This document shows positions 9,758 to 19,627 of a stretch of DNA of 64,000 nt, one piece after another. The notes under the pieces were generated by a model that was given only the letters and a program-made list of their open reading frames with translations, made no database searches and was not told the origin of the DNA. The DNA lies in assembly GCF_002943525.1 (NCBI RefSeq), contig NZ_CP025394.1:2542001-2606000 (forward strand), in the 5' to 3' direction. Position 1 is the first letter of the stretch. Every line of letters begins with the position of its first letter. The DNA comes from Kitasatospora sp. MMS16-BH015. Its GTDB lineage: Bacteria > Actinomycetota > Actinomycetes > Streptomycetales > Streptomycetaceae. The translations under genes and the position numbers were made by a program.

Positions 9758-10924
9758 GTGAACGAGCATGCACCGCACAACCGCCGCCCGCTCTCCCGCC
9801 GGAGCAGCCGGCACCGGGCGGCCGCGGTCGTGACCGCCCTTGCCGCCGTGGCGGTCACGGTCGGGGCGCTGGCCCCGACGGCGGCGTTCGCCGGCGGCAA
9901 GCAGGACAGCGTCCAGTCGAACCTGAACAAGCTGGTGAAGGACGACGGCGTGCCGGCCGCGCTGGCCACCGTCAAGGGCGGCGACGGCCGCACCCACAGC
10001 TACACCGCCGGCCTCGGCAACCTCACCACCGGGGCCAAGGTCCCCGTGGACGGACAGATCCGGATCGGAAGCAACACCAAGACCTTCACCGCCGTCGTCG
10101 TCCTCCAACTCGTCGCCGAAGGGAAGGTCGGCCTCGACTCCCCCGTCGAGACCTACCTCCCCGGCCTGCTGCGCGGCGACGGCATCGACGGACGCCACAT
10201 CACCGTCCGCCACCTGCTCCAGCACACCAGCGGCCTCCCCGACTACGTGGACACGGGCGCGATCCTCGCCGACCCGAAGCGGTACTTCGAGCCGCGCGAA
10301 CTGCTCGACGCGGCCCTCGCGCAGAAGGCCCACTTCGCCCCGGGCACTCGCTGGGAGTACAGCAACACCAACTACCTGCTGGCGGGCCTGATCATCCAGA
10401 AGGCCACCGGCCGGCCCCTCGGCGAGGAGATCACCAAGCGGGTCATCGACCGCATCGGCCTGCGCCACACCTACTTCCCCACCCCGGGGGACATGACCAT
10501 CCACGAGGCCCACCCCGAGGGCTACCAGCGGGGGTCCGACGGCTCGCTCCGCAACTACACCGAGCTGGACCCGTCCTGGGGTTGGGCGGCGGGCGCCGCC
10601 GTCTCCACCAACAGCGACCTGATCCGCTTCTACACGGCGCTGCTGGGCGGCCGTCTCCTCCCGGCGACCCAACTCGCCCAGATGCGCACCACCGTGCCGG
10701 CCGAGGAGCTGGGCCCGGGCGTCCGCTACGGGCTGGGCCTCGCGAGCCGACCGCTGACCTGCGGTGGCGTGTACTGGGGCCACGGCGGGGCCATTCCGGG
10801 CTACAACACCGCCGGGGGCGCCACCGACGACGGCCGCGCCGTCAACTTCGCGGTGACCACGATCCCGGGTGACGCGGCCGGCCGGCACGTGGAGGCCGCA
10901 GTGGACTCCGCCCTGTGCCGCTGA
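9758..10924 (+). CDS. Secreted serine hydrolase, beta-lactamase/DD-peptidase family (copy 1)
   Basis: A 388-residue exported class C beta-lactamase-fold protein. A basic N-terminus precedes a hydrophobic segment (22-40) and an AFAGG cleavage site near 45. Active-site motifs are SNTK at 105-108 (nucleophile Ser105), YSN at 201-203, and HGG in YWGHGGAIPG, the KTG equivalent. Streptomyces relatives are DD-carboxypeptidases or esterases such as the R61 enzyme; here the substrate is unknown. The GTG start has GGAGGGG upstream. A paralogue follows 113 bp downstream with tracts of identical DNA, indicating duplication plus gene conversion. Confidence 0.9.
   Translation: MNEHAPHNRRPLSRRSSRHRAAAVVTALAAVAVTVGALAPTAAFAGGKQDSVQSNLNKLVKDDGVPAALATVKGGDGRTHSYTAGLGNLTTGAKVPVDGQIRIGSNTKTFTAVVVLQLVAEGKVGLDSPVETYLPGLLRGDGIDGRHITVRHLLQHTSGLPDYVDTGAILADPKRYFEPRELLDAALAQKAHFAPGTRWEYSNTNYLLAGLIIQKATGRPLGEEITKRVIDRIGLRHTYFPTPGDMTIHEAHPEGYQRGSDGSLRNYTELDPSWGWAAGAAVSTNSDLIRFYTALLGGRLLPATQLAQMRTTVPAEELGPGVRYGLGLASRPLTCGGVYWGHGGAIPGYNTAGGATDDGRAVNFAVTTIPGDAAGRHVEAAVDSALCR
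10070..10236 (+). repeat. 167-nt tract identical to 11347-11513
   Basis: From the SNTK codons to the HTSGL codons, the two tandem hydrolase genes are identical for 167 consecutive bases, including third positions, although flanking sequence diverges clearly. A second identical tract of about 73 nt covers 10445-10517 in this copy. This patchiness points to recent gene conversion. Confidence 0.85.
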
Positions 10925-11037
10925 GCCTGCCCACTCCTGCCTGAGCAGCCGCACCAGCACCACCGGCGGGCTCCGCACCAAGGCGTGCGGAGCCCGCTCA
11001 CCCTGCCAATACACCACTCCAGCAGAGGAGTTGCTCC

Positions 11038-12210
11038 GTGAACGAGCACGTACAGCACCACCGGGCCCAGCGGCGCCACCCGAGCCGGCGCGGGCTGATG
11101 GTGGCCGTGACCGCCGTGGCCGCCGGGGTCGCGGCAGTCACGGCACTGGTCCCGACTGCGGCGTTCGCAGGCGGCCGGCCGGACAGCGTCCAATCGAGCC
11201 TGACCGCCCTGGTGAAGGACGACGGCCTGCCGGCCGCGCTGGCCACCGTCAAGGGCCGCGACGGCCGCACCCGCACCTACACGGCCGGCCTCGGCAACCT
11301 CACCACCAAGGCCAAAGTGCCCGTGGACGGACAGATCCGGGCCGGCAGCAACACCAAGACCTTCACCGCCGTCGTCGTCCTCCAACTCGTCGCCGAAGGG
11401 AAGGTCGGCCTCGACTCCCCCGTCGAGACCTACCTCCCCGGCCTGCTGCGCGGCGACGGCATCGACGGACGCCACATCACCGTCCGCCACCTGCTCCAGC
11501 ACACCAGCGGCCTGCCCGACTACACGGAGACCCCCGCACTCTCGGACTTCAGCGCGATCCAGCACCGCTACTTCGAGCCGCGCGAGCTCCTGGACGGCGC
11601 CCTCGCCCAGCCGGCCCGCTTCGCCCCGGGCACGCACTGGGAGTACAGCAACACCAACTACATCGTCGCCGGGCTCCTCATCCAGAAGATCACCGGACGG
11701 CCCGTCGGCGAGGAGATCACCAGGCGCGTGATCGACCGCATCGGCCTGCGCCACACCTACTTCCCCACCCCGGGGGACATGACCATCCACGAGGCCCACC
11801 CCGCGGGCTACCACCGGGAGGCCGACGGCTCGCTCCACGACTACACCGAGATGGACTCCTCGATGGCCTGGGCGGCGGGGGCGGTCGTCTCCACCAACAC
11901 CGACCTCAACTCGTTCTTCGCCGCGCTCCTCCAGGGCCGGCTCCTGCCGGCGGCGCAGCTCGCCGAGATGCGCACCACCGTGCCCGCCGAGCTCTTGGGC
12001 CCGGGCATCCGCTACGGGCTGGGCCTGGAGAGCAAGCCGCTCTCCTGCGGCGGCCTGGCCTGGGGCCACGGCGGGACCACCCCCGGCTACCGCTCCCGCA
12101 ACGGCGTCACCGAGGACGGCCGCGCGGCCGGCATCACGGTCACCGCCATCCCGGACGCGGTCGGCGCGCAGCACATGGCAGCCGCCCTGGACGCGGCCCT
12201 CTGCCGCTGA
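11038..12210 (+). CDS. Secreted serine hydrolase, beta-lactamase/DD-peptidase family (copy 2)
   Basis: This 390-residue paralogue of the preceding gene has the same plan: basic signal peptide with cleavage near AFAGG (about residue 45), SNTK at 104-107, YSNTNY near 205, and WGHGGTTPG as the third motif. The GTG start lies behind GAGGAG. The catalytic residues are all intact, so both copies should be active. Divergence is concentrated in the signal peptide, the loop after HTSGLPDY and the C-terminal third, which could give different substrate ranges. No dedicated regulator is adjacent. Confidence 0.9.
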   Translation: MNEHVQHHRAQRRHPSRRGLMVAVTAVAAGVAAVTALVPTAAFAGGRPDSVQSSLTALVKDDGLPAALATVKGRDGRTRTYTAGLGNLTTKAKVPVDGQIRAGSNTKTFTAVVVLQLVAEGKVGLDSPVETYLPGLLRGDGIDGRHITVRHLLQHTSGLPDYTETPALSDFSAIQHRYFEPRELLDGALAQPARFAPGTHWEYSNTNYIVAGLLIQKITGRPVGEEITRRVIDRIGLRHTYFPTPGDMTIHEAHPAGYHREADGSLHDYTEMDSSMAWAAGAVVSTNTDLNSFFAALLQGRLLPAAQLAEMRTTVPAELLGPGIRYGLGLESKPLSCGGLAWGHGGTTPGYRSRNGVTEDGRAAGITVTAIPDAVGAQHMAAALDAALCR

Positions 12211-12285
12211 TCCCGGCCCACCGGCACCAGCGCCCGGCACCACCGCCCGGCACCACCGCCCGGGACGGCCCACGCGGAAGAGGCC

Positions 12286-12945
12286 CTAAGCCGCGCCGGC
12301 GGCCACGCCCGTCGGCGCCGGCACCTCCGCCCGCCAGTGGCGGCGGCCGACCCCGATCAGCCGCAGCTGGGTCTGCGCCGTCCCGGCGATCCGTCGGCGC
12401 TCGGCCTCGGTCGGCGCGTCGAGCAGCGCGGCGGCGGTGGCCACCATGTGGTCCACGTACAGGCCGGCGAGCATCCGGATCTCCGCCTCGCTCCAGCCCG
12501 CGGAGACCGGCTGGACGGCCATCGCCTCGCCCACCTCCCCGGCGAACCGCCGCAGTTCGCCGCCGATCGCCTCCCGGACGGCCTGCACTCCGCCGTACCG
12601 CTCGCGCGCCAGGAACCGCACGTGCGCCCGGTGGTCCCGGACGTGCCCGGCGATCACCGCCACCGTCCGGTCGATCCGGTCCTCGGCCGCCCCCTGCTGG
12701 GCGAGCGCGGCCCGGACCATCACGTGCAGGCTGGCCAGCGACTCCTCGACCAACTCCACGCCCAGCTCGGCCAGATCGCGGAAGTGCCGGTAGAACCCGG
12801 CGGGCGACATGCCCGCCTCCCGGGTCACCTCGCGGACCCCGAGCCCGCTGAGGTTCTGGTGCTCCAGCAGGCGCAGGCCCGCGTCCAGCAGCGCGCGGCG
12901 GCTCTGCTGCTTCTGGGCCTGTCTGACCCCGGGGGTGTGACTCAT
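12286..12945 (-). CDS. FabR-like TetR family regulator
   Basis: The 219-residue protein starts MSHTPGVRQAQKQQSRRALL and has a TetR helix-turn-helix over residues 18-60 (GLGVREVTREAGMSPAGFYR, then HFRDLAELG). The FYRHFRDLAELG segment and the C-terminal LRLIGVGRRHWR are reminiscent of E. coli FabR, which represses unsaturated fatty acid genes when it senses acyl chains. Assignment to FabR function is family-level inference. The ATG at 12945 is preferred over upstream frame-open sequence. The promoter region is shared with the small membrane-protein gene read the other way and contains two short palindromes. Confidence 0.85.
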   Translation of the reverse strand: MSHTPGVRQAQKQQSRRALLDAGLRLLEHQNLSGLGVREVTREAGMSPAGFYRHFRDLAELGVELVEESLASLHVMVRAALAQQGAAEDRIDRTVAVIAGHVRDHRAHVRFLARERYGGVQAVREAIGGELRRFAGEVGEAMAVQPVSAGWSEAEIRMLAGLYVDHMVATAAALLDAPTEAERRRIAGTAQTQLRLIGVGRRHWRAEVPAPTGVAAGAA

Positions 12946-12955
12946 GTCATTCAGT

Positions 12956-13028
12956 AAACAACCGTTTGCCGACTTTGGCGAGCCCGGTCGGGCGTAGAGT
13001 GGTCTCCGAGAGTCAGCGAACACTTGTT
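12956..13028. promoter_or_regulatory. Divergent promoter region with two short palindromes
   Basis: AAAC-AACC-GTTT (12956-12967) and AACA-CT-TGTT (13019-13028) are A/T-rich palindromes in otherwise GC-rich sequence between the FabR-like gene and the small membrane-protein genes. They are candidate operators for that regulator. A TAGAGT -10-like element lies between them on the plus strand. Confidence 0.4.
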
Positions 13029-13070
13029 AGCCGACTCGCCCCGTTCGCCACCACCGACAAGGACCGGACC

Positions 13071-13223
13071 ATGCTGCTCCTCGTCATCGCCGCCATGGGC
13101 CTACTCATGGGCGCCGCCACCCACCTCTCCCTCCCGGTCTTCCTCGCCGCCACCGCCGCGATCGCCCTCTGGCTGCTCGCCTTCGGCACCCGCGAGGGTC
13201 TCGCCCGCGCCAAGCGGCGCTGA
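13071..13223 (+). CDS. Small hydrophobic membrane protein (50 aa)
   Basis: This 50-residue peptide, MLLLVIAAMGLLMGAATHLS onwards, contains two predicted transmembrane helices and a basic tail (REGLARAKRR) that should stay in the cytoplasm. AAGGA lies seven bases upstream of the ATG. The family is not recognised. Its position divergent from the FabR-like regulator suggests it is part of that regulon, perhaps responding to membrane lipid state, but this is only inferred from placement. Confidence 0.6.
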   Translation: MLLLVIAAMGLLMGAATHLSLPVFLAATAAIALWLLAFGTREGLARAKRR

Positions 13224-13260
13224 CCCGGATCCAGTCGTTCTCCCCCCGGAGCTTCCTGCC

Positions 13261-13527
13261 ATGAAGAGCCACCTGACTGCCCGCCAGACCGCCGAGGACG
13301 CCGACCAGATGGCCGTCGCCTCCTTCGTGCTCGGCCTGCTCGGCCTGCTCGTCTTCAACCTGGTGCTCGGCCCCTGCGCGCTCGTCCTGGGCGCCCTCGC
13401 GCTGGCCCGCCGCACCGAGCGCCGCGGCCGCGCCCTGCTCGGCCTGGCCCTCGGCACCGCCGACCTCGCCATCCTCGCCGCCACCGTGCTGGCCGGCCAC
13501 CACACCATCTGGCAGCTCGGCGCCTGA
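13261..13527 (+). CDS. DUF4190-type small membrane protein
   Basis: An 88-residue protein with a hydrophilic N-terminus (MKSHLTARQTAEDADQMAVA) and two helices, ASFVLGLLGLLVFNLVLGPC and LGLALGTADLAILAATVLAG, linked by the basic RRTERRGR loop. This fits DUF4190 actinobacterial membrane proteins of unknown role. It follows the 50-residue membrane gene by 37 bp and shares its direction, so the two are probably one transcript, ended by the strong hairpin at 13553-13590. Confidence 0.75.
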   Translation: MKSHLTARQTAEDADQMAVASFVLGLLGLLVFNLVLGPCALVLGALALARRTERRGRALLGLALGTADLAILAATVLAGHHTIWQLGA

Positions 13528-13552
13528 CCCCGTCCGCCACGGCCGCCACGCA

Positions 13553-13590
13553 CGAGGGCCCGGCACCCCTGGTGGGGTGCCGGGCCCTCG
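13553..13590. terminator. Bidirectional hairpin terminator
   Basis: A perfect 17-bp GC stem with a TGGT loop lies between the convergent DUF4190 and gcl genes. There is no U tract, as is usual in streptomycetes. It could end transcripts from both sides. Confidence 0.75.
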
Positions 13591-13672
13591 CGGCGGACCG
13601 CCGCCTGCGGACCACTACGGCCCTCGGACCACTACCGCTCTCAGGCCGCTACCGTCTCAGACGGCTACGGTC

Positions 13673-15454
<1,782 letters not shown>

Positions 15455-15502
15455 CGGGACACTCCTGCGGTCTGCCTGGTGGCGCTGCCCCCTACGGAGC
15501 AC

Positions 15503-15527
15503 TTCCACTATGCGGAAAACAAGTTTT
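15503..15527. promoter_or_regulatory. Candidate operator of gcl: two overlapping palindromes
   Basis: TTCC-ACTATGC-GGAA (15503-15517) overlaps the palindrome AAAAC-AA-GTTTT (15516-15527) about 50-75 bp upstream of the gcl start, followed by another TTGCGGAAGC half-site. An IclR-family (AllR-like) repressor would be the expected binder from knowledge of gcl control in other bacteria. The protein is not encoded in this window. Confidence 0.45.
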
Positions 15528-15650
15528 GGATTGCGGAAGCAAAGTAAGCAGAGGTCGCCATGGCCGTCAAGGGGTGTCCGCTGTACGGGCGAGCGTAGGA
15601 ACGGTGCTTCGTCCACGACGACGGAGAATGCGCCAATGCGGGCACGCAGA

Positions 15651-15684
15651 AGCGGCGGTGGAGATGTAGCTCTCCACCGCCGCT
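15651..15684. terminator. Strong hairpin downstream of uppP
   Basis: AGCGGCGGTGGAGA pairs perfectly with TCTCCACCGCCGCT across a 6-base loop (TGTAGC). It lies about 145 bp downstream of the uppP stop, beyond a degenerate tandem repeat, and upstream of the gcl promoter on the same strand. It probably isolates gcl from uppP readthrough. Confidence 0.65.
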
Positions 15685-15698
15685 GCGGGAATCTATAA

Positions 15699-15834
15699 CG
15701 AGGGCATTCTTACCCTCGGGGTATTTTTACTTCGAGAGCACGCCCGCTCCGCGCGCACTCTTACGCCGAGGGCATACTTGCCTCGATGGCATGTTTACCC
15801 CCAGGGCACAGTTGCCCCCGACAGATGTTTACGT
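15699..15834. repeat. Degenerate 17-18-bp tandem repeat array at the 3' end of uppP
   Basis: About eight units start near 15699, 15717, 15735, 15752, 15767, 15784, 15802 and 15820, with a loose consensus CGAGGGCATNTTTACCC. The central two are most degraded. The array is lower in GC than its surroundings, runs to the last uppP codons and is not protein-like. Function unknown: regulatory array, replication/nucleoid site or inert minisatellite are all possible. Confidence 0.6.
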
Positions 15835-16749
15835 CAGGGTCAAGTACGCCAGGCTGCCCAGCCCCGCGAGGGTGCAGTAGATCGCGAACGGCGTCAGCGT
15901 CTTGGTCTCGAAGTACTTGGTCAGGAACTTCACCGCCACGTACCCCGCCACGAAGGCCGCCACGCTCCCCGCCAGCACCTGCCCCCGGATACCGTCCCCC
16001 GCCGACCCCAGCAACGCCGGCACCTTGAGCAGCGCCGCCGCCGCGATCACCGGCGTGGCGAGCATGAAGGAGAACCGGGCCGCGTCCTCGTGCGAGAGCC
16101 CCCGGAAGATGCCCGCCGAGATGGTCACGCCCGAGCGGCTGATCCCCGGCAGCAGCGCCAGGATCTCCGCCGTACCGATCTTGGCCGCCTCACCGAAGGT
16201 GAGCTTGGCGAGCCGCCGGTCCGACAGCTCCTCGTGGCTCAGGTGCTCCTCGCCCGGCGCCGGCGCGAGCCCGGCCCGCCGCCGCCCGGTGCCGCCGCGC
16301 CGCAGCCGCTCCGTGACGTACAGCACCAGTCCGTTCAGGGTCAGGAAGATCGCCGCCGGGATCGGCTTGCCGAGCGCCGAGCGGAAGAGATGGTCGAGCG
16401 CGAGCCCGGCGACGCCGACCGGCACGGTGCCGACCACCAGCAGCCAGGCGAGCTTCTGGTCCACCGTCTCTATTCGGCGCTCCCGCGCCGAGCTGACGAA
16501 GCCCCTGACCACCCGCACCCAGTCCCGGCGGAAGTAGACCACCAGCGCGAGCGCGGTGGCCAGGTGCAGCCCGATCAGCACGTTCAGGTACGGCGAGCTT
16601 TCGGCCGAGACGTCGAGGTCCTGCTTCCAGTGCCCGCCCAGCAGCGCCGGCACCAGGATGCTGTGCCCGAGGCTGGAGACGGGGAAGAGTTCGGTGACTC
16701 CCTGGAGCAGGCCGACGCCGATCGCTTCGGTGTAGGTCAGGACGGACAT
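15829..16749 (-). CDS. uppP: Undecaprenyl-diphosphatase UppP/BacA
   Basis: A 306-residue multi-span membrane enzyme that dephosphorylates undecaprenyl pyrophosphate to recycle the lipid carrier for peptidoglycan, and confers bacitracin tolerance. Signature motifs are LLQGVTELFPVSSLGH (14-29, containing the catalytic Glu20) and PGISRSGVT (201-209). The loop at about 150-180 is longer and more charged than usual (GTGRRRAGLAPAPGEEHLSH). ATG at 16749 has GGAG ten bases upstream; frame-open sequence upstream of it is ignored. It is a single gene whose 3' end merges into the tandem repeat array. Confidence 0.93.
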   Translation of the reverse strand: MSVLTYTEAIGVGLLQGVTELFPVSSLGHSILVPALLGGHWKQDLDVSAESSPYLNVLIGLHLATALALVVYFRRDWVRVVRGFVSSARERRIETVDQKLAWLLVVGTVPVGVAGLALDHLFRSALGKPIPAAIFLTLNGLVLYVTERLRRGGTGRRRAGLAPAPGEEHLSHEELSDRRLAKLTFGEAAKIGTAEILALLPGISRSGVTISAGIFRGLSHEDAARFSFMLATPVIAAAALLKVPALLGSAGDGIRGQVLAGSVAAFVAGYVAVKFLTKYFETKTLTPFAIYCTLAGLGSLAYLTLT

Positions 16750-17174
16750 CGGCGGGCTTCTCCAGACTGGACACGGTCGGGGCCCCGCGAACGTACTACG
16801 CCGCTGTAGACAAAACCCCACCCCGGCAAGACTGTTCACCTCCTGGCCGCCGACGATTCACCGTCGCCTCATCCCGGCACACCCGCCACCCCACCCCGGC
16901 CCACCCCGTCCCACCCGGTTCACCTCACCCCGTCCCGCCCCGGTTCACCGTCACCTCATCCCGAGCCCGGCACCATCCCCCAAAGACGGCACCCCTCACA
17001 CCCCACGACAGGGCACAGCCGGAGCACCACCCGGGCCACCCAGGCCAGCGCCACCGCCCACCTCCGGCCCGTGCGAAGATTCCACGTCGGCGGTTGCACC
17101 ACCCGGCGCCCCGGTACGGCGCGCCACCTGCCACCCGTCCCCGCCCACCGTCGACGCCCCGGGAGGAAGACCAG
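16750..17174. other. Intergenic region, uppP to SEDS gene
   Basis: These 425 bp between divergent genes contain no convincing coding sequence. The part around 16900-16960 is C-rich low-complexity DNA with a short imperfect direct repeat built on CCCCGTCCC and GGTTCACC. Promoters for both neighbours must lie here, but none stands out. Confidence 0.5.
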
Positions 17175-18620
17175 ATGCGCGGAAGCCAGCGCTCCGAGGG
17201 GCGTCGCCGCTCCGGTCAGCACCGCAACATCGAACTCGCCCTGGTGCTGTTCGCCGTGGCGATCTCGCTCGGCGGTTGGATCGTCACCGAAGAGACCATG
17301 AACGGTCACCTCCCCGGCGGCCTCGCGCGCTACGGCGGTGCGCTCGCCGCGCTCGCCGTGGCCACCCACCTGGCGATCCGCCGGTTCGCCCGCTACGCGG
17401 ACCCGCTGATCCTGCCGATCGCCGTCCTGCTCAGCGGCTTCGGCCTGGTACTGCTGCACCGGCTCGACATCAGCTACGCCGCCGTGCACGCGGCCAAGGG
17501 CGACTACCAGAAGCTGCCCACCGCGCCGTCCCAGATCATGTGGATCTTCATCGCGGGGGCGGCCGCCATCACGCTGATCGTCGCGGTCAAGCACCACCGC
17601 TTCTTCCAGCGCTACGTCTACGTGCTGATGGTCGGCGCGCTCGTGCTGCTCGCCGCCCCCGCCTTCTTCCCCAGCGACAGCTTCGGCGCCAAGCGCTGGA
17701 TCAAGCTGGGCGGGCTCTCCTTCGAGCCGGACGAGTTCGTCAAGCTCGCCATCACCGTCTTCTTCGCCGGCTACCTGATGGCCAGCCGGGACGCGCTCGC
17801 CCTGGTCGGCCGCAAGGTCTGGGGCCTGAGCCTGCCGCGCGGGCGCAACGCCGGCCCGGTGCTAGCGATCTGGGTGATCAGCCTCCTGGTGCTCGTCTTC
17901 GAGCGCGACCTCGGCACCTCGCTGATCTTCTTCGGCGTCTTCATCGTGATGCTCTACGTGGCCACCGAGCGCACCAGTTGGGTGGTCTTCGGTCTGCTGA
18001 TGGCCGTCGGCGGCGCGGCGGTGGTCGGCTCGATCGAGCCGCACGTGCACGGCCGCGTCGAGGCCTGGCTGCACCCGCTGGACATCTACCTCCCCGTGCA
18101 CGACAAGGCCCTGGTCTCCGACCAGCCCGCCCAGGCCCTGTTCAGCCTCGGCACCGGCCACCTGATGGGCACCGGTCTCGGCCTCGGCCGCCCCTGGCTG
18201 ATCGGCTTCGCCGGGCGCAGCGACTTCATCTTCACCACCATCGGCGAGGAGTTGGGCCTGGCCGGGGTCACCGCCGTGCTGCTGCTCTACACCCTGCTGA
18301 TCCAGCGCGGCCTGCGCACCGCCGTCGCCCTCACCGACCCCTTCGGCAAGCTGCTCGCCACCGGCCTGGCCGGCGCCGTGGCGCTCCAGGTCTTCGTGGT
18401 GGTCGGCGGCGTCACCGGCCTGATCCCGCTCACCGGCAAGGCGCTCCCGTTCCTGGCCGCCGGTGGCTCCTCACTGGTCGCCAACTGGCTGCTGACCGCC
18501 CTGCTGATCAAACTCAGCGACGCGGCCGGCCGCACCGCCCTCGAACCGGCCCCCGACGAGTCCCCGATCCTCCCGTCCCCGGCGACCGGCCCCGCCCCCA
18601 CCCCGCGCCTGGCCGTCTGA
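17175..18620 (+). CDS. FtsW/RodA/SpoVE family (SEDS) peptidoglycan polymerase
   Basis: A 481-residue membrane protein with about ten helices. Family hallmarks are the SFGAKRWIKLGGLSFEPDEF segment near residues 172-191, FERDLGTSLIFFGVF, and the C-terminal GLIPLTGKALPFLAAGGSSL. SEDS proteins polymerise lipid II glycan strands together with class B PBPs. Streptomycetes carry several paralogues; no PBP is adjacent, so division, tip growth or sporulation cannot be chosen. The start at 17175 has GGGAGGAAG upstream and avoids a longer frame with no binding site. The C-terminal tail is Pro-rich and cytoplasmic. Confidence 0.9.
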   Translation: MRGSQRSEGRRRSGQHRNIELALVLFAVAISLGGWIVTEETMNGHLPGGLARYGGALAALAVATHLAIRRFARYADPLILPIAVLLSGFGLVLLHRLDISYAAVHAAKGDYQKLPTAPSQIMWIFIAGAAAITLIVAVKHHRFFQRYVYVLMVGALVLLAAPAFFPSDSFGAKRWIKLGGLSFEPDEFVKLAITVFFAGYLMASRDALALVGRKVWGLSLPRGRNAGPVLAIWVISLLVLVFERDLGTSLIFFGVFIVMLYVATERTSWVVFGLLMAVGGAAVVGSIEPHVHGRVEAWLHPLDIYLPVHDKALVSDQPAQALFSLGTGHLMGTGLGLGRPWLIGFAGRSDFIFTTIGEELGLAGVTAVLLLYTLLIQRGLRTAVALTDPFGKLLATGLAGAVALQVFVVVGGVTGLIPLTGKALPFLAAGGSSLVANWLLTALLIKLSDAAGRTALEPAPDESPILPSPATGPAPTPRLAV

Positions 18621-18701
18621 ACCGTCCAGCCGTCTGAGCCGTCCGCACCATCCGGCCGTCCGAGCCCCCCAGGGGGGACCCGGCTCTGCTTCAATCGCCC
18701 C

Positions 18702-19364
18702 ATGATCGAACACGAGGTACTCCGGGTCTTCGTCGGCCCGGACGGCGCGGGCGGCAACCCGCTGGGCGTGGTCTACGACGGCGCGGCCGTCCCCGGCGAG
18801 ACCGCCCGCCAGGAGTTGGCCAACCGGCTCGGCTACAGCGAGACGGTCTTCGTCGACGACCCGGACCGGGGCGTGGTGGACATCTACACCCCGGGCGTCC
18901 GGCTGCTCTTCGCGGGCCACCCGCTGATCGGCACCGCCTGGCTGCTCCGCGAACGCGGCCACCGCCCCGACACCCTCCGGCCCCCGGCCGGCCCGGTGCC
19001 GACCTGGACGGCGGACGGCCGCACCTGGCTGCGGGCCGACCCGGCCTGGGCCACCGGCCGCCGCACCGAGCAGTACGCCTCCCCGGCCGAGGTGGACGCC
19101 CTGCCCGCCCCGCCGCCCGGCGAGGGCTGGCTGTACGCCTGGGCCTGGGCCGACGAGACCGCCGGCCGGGTCCGCACCCGTGGCTTCCCGCGCCGCCCGG
19201 ACGGCGTCATCACCGAGGACGAGGCCACCGGCGCCGCCGCCATCGCCCTCACTGCCGAACTCCGCCGCGGCCTCGACCTCCGCCAGGGCGCGGCCTCCCA
19301 ACTCCTCACCCGCTACGAGGACTCCGGCCTGGTCGCCCTCGGCGGCCTGGTCACGCGCGTCTGA
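18702..19364 (+). CDS. PhzF family isomerase-like protein (short form)
   Basis: A 220-residue protein of the PhzF/diaminopimelate-epimerase-like fold. Recognisable parts are GGNPLGVVYD, LGYSETVFVDDP (the equivalent of the PhzF catalytic Glu is Glu47), YTPGVRLLFAGHPLIGTAWL, and EDEATGAAAIALTAEL. Typical PhzF proteins have 260-300 residues, so the central and C-terminal sheets are shortened. The substrate is unknown and phenazine production should not be inferred. It is a single gene, with no clear GGAGG before the ATG. Confidence 0.82.
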   Translation: MIEHEVLRVFVGPDGAGGNPLGVVYDGAAVPGETARQELANRLGYSETVFVDDPDRGVVDIYTPGVRLLFAGHPLIGTAWLLRERGHRPDTLRPPAGPVPTWTADGRTWLRADPAWATGRRTEQYASPAEVDALPAPPPGEGWLYAWAWADETAGRVRTRGFPRRPDGVITEDEATGAAAIALTAELRRGLDLRQGAASQLLTRYEDSGLVALGGLVTRV

Positions 19365-19367
19365 GCC

Positions 19368-19450
19368 CGTCCCGAAGCCGACCTGAGCCCGCCCCGAGGC
19401 CGTCCCGAAGCCGACCTGAGCCCGCCCCAAAGCCGTCCCGAGGGCGTCCT
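19368..19450. repeat. 33-bp tandem repeat after the PhzF-like gene
   Basis: Two full units beginning CGTCCCGAAGCCGACCTGAG and a third partial unit start at 19368, 19401 and 19434. The repeat begins four bases past the stop codon at 19362-19364, which itself resembles the CTGAGCCCG part of the unit. No further structure is seen up to the gene at 19628. Confidence 0.6.
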
Positions 19451-19627
19451 GGGGCCTCCTCCTCCCCTACTCCCCTGCCGCTCGCCCCTCTTGTCACCCG
19501 GCTCTCACAACTGATGCCGCAGTGCTCCGGGTTACCTTCGACTACCATGGGTAAGTCTGAGTGACAGTCAGACCTCCCGGGGCCTACCCTCGGGTGATGG
19601 GAGAGGGGCGAGGGAGGAGCGCGCGGC

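Noticed and set aside
10801..12273. 490-codon antisense frame over the second serine hydrolase
   Set aside because: Shadow of a real gene. It resembles the antisense shadow of copy 1 only because the sense genes are paralogues.
15699..15834. Possible CRISPR array
   Set aside because: Units are contiguous, degenerate and 15-18 bp without spacers, and no cas genes are present.
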